DNA of 8,542 nt from Bacillota bacterium (lineage in GTDB: Bacteria; Bacillota; Clostridia; Christensenellales; CAG-138). The stretch is taken from positions 1 through 8,542 of the forward strand of contig JAEYSE010000051.1 of assembly GCA_023435025.1 (NCBI GenBank), written 5' to 3'. Within the stretch, counting starts at the first letter, position 1. The number at the start of each line of letters is the position of its first letter. Positions 5,878 to 8,542 of this stretch are shown in pieces. A program made the translations under genes and the position numbers. A model generated the notes under the pieces. That model did not search any database. It was not told the DNA's origin and saw only the letters and a list, made by a program, of their open reading frames with translations.

Positions 5878-5892
5878 TGATACTAATTCTCA
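5878..5892. promoter_or_regulatory. Fur/PerR-type operator (7-1-7 inverted repeat)
   Basis: TGATACT-A-ATTCTCA differs from the 7-1-7 Fur core TGATAAT-N-ATTATCA by one base in each half. Outer bases extend the symmetry: TTATTGA (5874-5880) mirrors TCAATAA (5890-5896). Against the PerR core TTATAAT-N-ATTATAA each half has two mismatches. It overlaps the predicted transcription start of the regulator gene, which implies autorepression and control of the catalase behind it if the two are co-transcribed. Confidence 0.65.
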
Positions 5893-5908
5893 ATAAGGAC
5901 TTTTTCTC

Positions 5909-6313
5909 ATGATAGGCAGAAGATATACCATTCAGCGAGATTTGGTTATGCAGGCCGTGCGGGACTGTGCAGGCCACGCTACGGTGGAGGAATTGTATTC
6001 CTCCATTTCACCACAACATCCGCATATCAGCCGCGCCACTGTGTACCGTAACCTCGCCCTGCTCGAAGAAGAGGGCCACATTTCCCGCGTAAGCGTGCCC
6101 AACGCGCCCGAACGGTATGAACTGCGGCACTTGCCGCATTACCACTTTCAATGCCAGCGCTGTAGCGCTGTAACGGATGTCGATATGCCATATCAGGACG
6201 GCCTGATCTGCCAGATGCGCAGTACCAAAGGCTGCATCGTACAGTCCCATTCCATTATTTTTCACGGGATTTGCTCTATCTGTCTTAACCGGGAGGGCAA
6301 AGAAATAAATTAA
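5909..6313 (+). CDS. perR: Fur-family regulator, PerR-like
   Basis: 134-aa DNA-binding repressor. The winged helix carries RYTIQR (5-10) and the recognition helix region HISRATVYRNLALLEEEGHI (39-58). Metal site residues are His23, Glu71, His77 and His79 (HYHFQCQRC) and Asp90; structural zinc cysteines are Cys82/Cys85 and Cys122/Cys125. The residue aligning with Bacillus PerR Asp104 is Asp, as in peroxide sensors, but the one aligning with Asp85 is Glu, as in Fur, so PerR is favoured but not proven. The N-terminus is about 14 residues shorter than Bacillus PerR, and an in-frame TAA at 5894 rules out an upstream start. AAGGA lies nine bases before the ATG. The neighbouring catalase fits a peroxide-response role. 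Confidence 0.82.
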   Translation: MIGRRYTIQRDLVMQAVRDCAGHATVEELYSSISPQHPHISRATVYRNLALLEEEGHISRVSVPNAPERYELRHLPHYHFQCQRCSAVTDVDMPYQDGLICQMRSTKGCIVQSHSIIFHGICSICLNREGKEIN

Positions 6314-6328
6314 AGAAGGAGTTTTCTG

Positions 6329-6376
6329 ATGGACAAGAAAGGATATATGGTTCTTGGAAAAGCTAGCGCATTTTGA
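6329..6376 (+). pseudogene. Stranded original start of the catalase gene (15-codon frame)
   Basis: AAGGAG (6316-6321) and an ATG seven bases later form the best translation start in this region, but the frame reads MDKKGYMVLGKASAF and stops at TGA 6374-6376. In the +1 frame the same bases read KDIWFLEKLAHFDRE, which is conserved catalase sequence. MDKK is a plausible original catalase N-terminus, now joined out of frame to the body after loss of the intervening 30 or so codons. A functional leader peptide is the alternative. Confidence 0.6.
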
Positions 6377-7745
6377 CAGGGAAGTGATTCCGGAACGACG
6401 CATGCATGCAAAAGGAAGCGGCGCGTTTGGCGAGTTTACCGTCACTGGCGACATCACGCGCTACACAAAGGCAAAGCTGTTTTCAGAAGTCGGGAAGAAG
6501 ACGCCCCTGTTCGTGCGCTTTTCCACCGTGGCGGGTGAGCGCGGCGCGGCTGACGCGGAGCGGGATATCAGAGGATTTGCCATCAAATTCTACACGGAAG
6601 AAGGCAACTGGGATCTCGTGGGTAACAACACGCCCGTGTTCTTTATCAGAGATCCACGCCAGTTCCCTGACCTGAACCATGCTGTCAAGCGCGATCCGAA
6701 AACCAATATGCGCTCTGCGCAGAACAACTGGGATTTTTGGGCGCTGCTGCCAGAAGCGCTGCACCAGGTCACCATCGTTATGTCGGACCGCGGTATTCCA
6801 TACAGCTATCGTCACATGCACGGCTTCGGCTCCCATACCTACAGCATGCTCAATGAAAAGAATGAGCGCGTATGGGTCAAGTTCCATCTCAAGACCCAGC
6901 AGGGTATCAAAAACTTAACGGACGCAGAGGCGGATACGCTTGTTGGGCAGGACAGGGAAAGCCATCAGCGCGATCTGTTTGAGGCCATTGAACGCGGCGA
7001 ATTCCCGCGCTGGAAGTTCTGCATCCAGGTGATGACGGAAGAGCAGGCCAACGCGCACAGGGAAAACCCCTTTGACATCACCAAGGTCTGGAGCCAGAAG
7101 GAATACCCGCTCATAGAGGTAGGCGTTCTGGAACTCAACCAAAATCCGGAAAACTATTTTGCGGTGGAACAGGCGGCATTCAGCCCGGCACATACGATCC
7201 CCGGCATCGGGCTCTCGCCCGACAAGCTTTTGCAGGGGCGTCTGTTCTCCTACGGCGACGCGCAACGCTATCGCCTGGGCGTCAACCACGATCAAATTCC
7301 GGTCAACGCGCCCAAATGCCCCGTGCATTCTTACCATAGGGACGGCATGATGCGGGTGGACGGCAACTACGGTGCAACCACAGGCTATTATCCCAACAGC
7401 CTGGGCGAATGGGAAGGCCAGCCGGAGTATGAGGAACCGGCGCTGCCGCTCTTTGGTCCCATGGGCCATTACGACCCGAAGGACGATCCGACAGACGATG
7501 TGTTCCGCCAGCCCGGCGATCTTTACCGGTTGATGACGGAAGAAAAGCGTGCGCTGCTCATAGAGAATACGGCGCGAAATATCGCGCCCGTCACGGAAAA
7601 CATCAAATACCGCCATGCGTCGCATTGCTATCTTGCGGACAAAGAATATGGCACGCGCATTGCGGAGGCGCTGGGGCTTGATTTGGAAAAGATCAAAGCG
7701 CTCTCTTTGTTACCGCATAAGGAACGGCTTGCCGCCACAAAGTAG
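6354..7745 (+). CDS. katA: Clade-3 monofunctional heme catalase, N-terminally disrupted
   Basis: Would degrade hydrogen peroxide to water and oxygen. Numbered from TTG 6354 (463 aa): catalytic His18 (RRMHAKG), distal Asn91 (GNNTPVFF), NADPH/heme-region RHMHGFGSHTY (153-163) and proximal Tyr300 (RLFSYGDAQRYRLG). The C-terminal region reaches the usual end. Family members are about 480-510 aa and begin with an arm containing GAPV, DNQ, TAG and RGP motifs, all absent here. Homology continues upstream of the TTG (DIWF from 6342), but a stop at 6327-6329 closes the frame with no ATG or GTG, so TTG with AAAGGA (6338-6343, ten bases before) is the only start. One normally conserved Glu is also missing (NYFAVEQ, 268-273). 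It lies 40 nt after the PerR-like gene. Active-site residues are intact, but a pseudogene or assembly artefact is possible. Confidence 0.85.
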   Translation: MEKLAHFDREVIPERRMHAKGSGAFGEFTVTGDITRYTKAKLFSEVGKKTPLFVRFSTVAGERGAADAERDIRGFAIKFYTEEGNWDLVGNNTPVFFIRDPRQFPDLNHAVKRDPKTNMRSAQNNWDFWALLPEALHQVTIVMSDRGIPYSYRHMHGFGSHTYSMLNEKNERVWVKFHLKTQQGIKNLTDAEADTLVGQDRESHQRDLFEAIERGEFPRWKFCIQVMTEEQANAHRENPFDITKVWSQKEYPLIEVGVLELNQNPENYFAVEQAAFSPAHTIPGIGLSPDKLLQGRLFSYGDAQRYRLGVNHDQIPVNAPKCPVHSYHRDGMMRVDGNYGATTGYYPNSLGEWEGQPEYEEPALPLFGPMGHYDPKDDPTDDVFRQPGDLYRLMTEEKRALLIENTARNIAPVTENIKYRHASHCYLADKEYGTRIAEALGLDLEKIKALSLLPHKERLAATK

Positions 7746-7794
7746 GCGAACAGGATAGACCCGGCTGTAGCAATAAACGGGAGCAGGAGTTCAG

Positions 7795-8196
7795 ATGAAA
7801 AACGTAGTGCTTCGCATACTTGGCTGTATGGCGCTTGTGGTAGGGGCGGTGGGCGTGGTGCTCCCCGTCATGCCCACCACGCCATTTGTGCTGCTCGCGG
7901 CGGGATGCTTTGCATCAAGCAGCCCCAGGCTCTACGCATGGCTCGTGCGCAACAGGCATTTCGGCCCGTTTATCGAAAACTACCGGCACGGCTGTGGGGT
8001 ACCTAAAAGGCGCAAGCGCGAAGCCATACTTTTCCTCTGGGGTACGCTTTGCATTTCCGCTGTCATATTCAGAAAACCGCTCGTATGGGGTATCCTGCTG
8101 CTGGTGGGTATTTGCGTAACGCTGCATCTTATTTTGATAAAGACGGCAGAAGAACCGCGAAGGGAAGACACGCAGAAGGAAAGCAATCGTGCTTAG
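7795..8196 (+). CDS. DUF454 (YbaN-like) inner-membrane protein
   Basis: 133-aa membrane protein. The N-terminal block LPVMPTTPFVLLAAGCFASSSPR (23-45) followed by WLVRNRHFGPFIENYR (49-64) is the hallmark of DUF454. Hydrophobic segments lie at about 5-42 (one or a re-entrant pair), 76-92 and 95-116; the tail (117-133) is charged. The biochemical function of the family is unknown. AGGAG lies five bases before the ATG. It follows the catalase by 49 nt with no terminator in between, so it may be part of the regulator-catalase transcript, though nothing shows a shared function. Confidence 0.9.
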   Translation: MKNVVLRILGCMALVVGAVGVVLPVMPTTPFVLLAAGCFASSSPRLYAWLVRNRHFGPFIENYRHGCGVPKRRKREAILFLWGTLCISAVIFRKPLVWGILLLVGICVTLHLILIKTAEEPRREDTQKESNRA

Positions 8197-8216
8197 CGTC
8201 TGCCCTCAAAATCAAA

Positions 8217-8542
8217 TTATTCCTTCCAGTCCGCTTGCGCAAGCAGGCGGACTTGCTTTTGCCGCTCCGTGGGCAAGGCGGTGAGAAACCGGGCAAATGC
8301 GGCTTCCCACAATTCCGGTGCCTCTGCGGGCCGTTCCTGATACCGGCTGTTCAGGCGGCTCAATATGGCGACAAGCTCTTCGTTGGAAAGAAGCAGGAAT
8401 GCTTCGGGCAATTCAGCTTCTTCAAAGCACAGCGGAATGATTTCCATCCAATCCTCCAAAGAGCGTACCGCACGCTGTAACAGCGCAAGTTTATCCGCAA
8501 GGAAGCGCATATCCCGCAGTTCTTCAATTAATTCGCGCAACG
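8217..8542 (-). CDS. Unrecognised protein, probably 5'-truncated by the window edge
   Basis: The minus-strand frame runs from the right edge to TAA at 8217-8219. The only possible start near the edge is TTG at 8540-8538, with just two bases visible upstream, so the N-terminus probably lies outside. The visible 107 residues are Leu/Glu/Arg-rich and helical (ELIEELRDMRFLADKLALLQ; LSNEELVAILSRLNSRYQ), with no membrane segment or known catalytic motif. It converges on the DUF454 gene with a 20-nt gap. I do not recognise the family. Confidence 0.6.
   Translation of the reverse strand, partial: LRELIEELRDMRFLADKLALLQRAVRSLEDWMEIIPLCFEEAELPEAFLLLSNEELVAILSRLNSRYQERPAEAPELWEAAFARFLTALPTERQKQVRLLAQADWKE
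8228..8260 (+). terminator. Possible terminator of the katA-DUF454 transcript
   Basis: AGTCCGC (8228-8234) and GCGGACT (8247-8253) pair around a 12-nt loop that contains the palindrome start TTGCGCAA; TGCTTTT follows. It lies inside the 3' end of the convergent minus-strand gene, so the hairpin could also reflect coding constraint. Confidence 0.35.

Noticed and set aside
6915..7625. 236-codon minus-strand frame within the catalase gene
   Set aside because: Antisense shadow of a well-conserved catalase coding region.

Overview
The window looks like the chromosome of a spore-forming anaerobic Bacillota (class Clostridia). The clues are a CotF-type spore coat gene with a candidate forespore (sigma-G) promoter, strong AGGAGG-like ribosome binding sites, a PerR/Fur regulator next to a catalase, and moderately GC-rich coding sequence. 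No rRNA, tRNA, CRISPR array or transposase was seen.

Layout. Bases 1-146 are the 3' end of an unrecognised gene. A GC-rich, hairpin-filled, MITE-like stretch (about 172-330) lies between it and mogA/moaB (346-843, +), which makes a molybdopterin adenylyltransferase-type protein. Facing it on the minus strand is a molybdenum operon read from 4940 down to 1171: a MoeA-like molybdopterin-binding protein with a C-terminal cysteine cluster, then modA (lipoprotein), modB (permease) and modC (ATPase). A sigma-A-type promoter precedes it, and its 17-bp spacer is itself an inverted repeat. Molybdate uptake and cofactor handling are thus grouped here; the user enzyme is not in the window.

Between the convergent ends of modC and mogA, bases 884-1130 hold no credible protein gene. 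They hold a dense series of perfect stems, including a nested multibranch fold at 1015-1119 and possible long-range pseudoknots. This is the best candidate for an unannotated structured RNA, probably on the minus strand and ending at the hairpin 884-910. I cannot assign it to a family without a covariance search.

A two-gene sporulation operon (a 60-aa helical protein, then a CotF-like protein; minus strand, 5756-5172) diverges from a perR/fur-type gene (5909-6313, +). The regulator carries a Fur-box-like 7-1-7 inverted repeat over its own predicted transcription start. Downstream is a clade-3 catalase with an intact heme pocket. Its N-terminal arm is lost by an out-of-frame deletion, so the strong RBS/ATG now opens a 15-codon dead-end frame and only a TTG start remains for the catalase frame. 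A DUF454 (YbaN-like) membrane protein gene follows, and the window ends in an unrecognised, probably 5'-truncated minus-strand gene.
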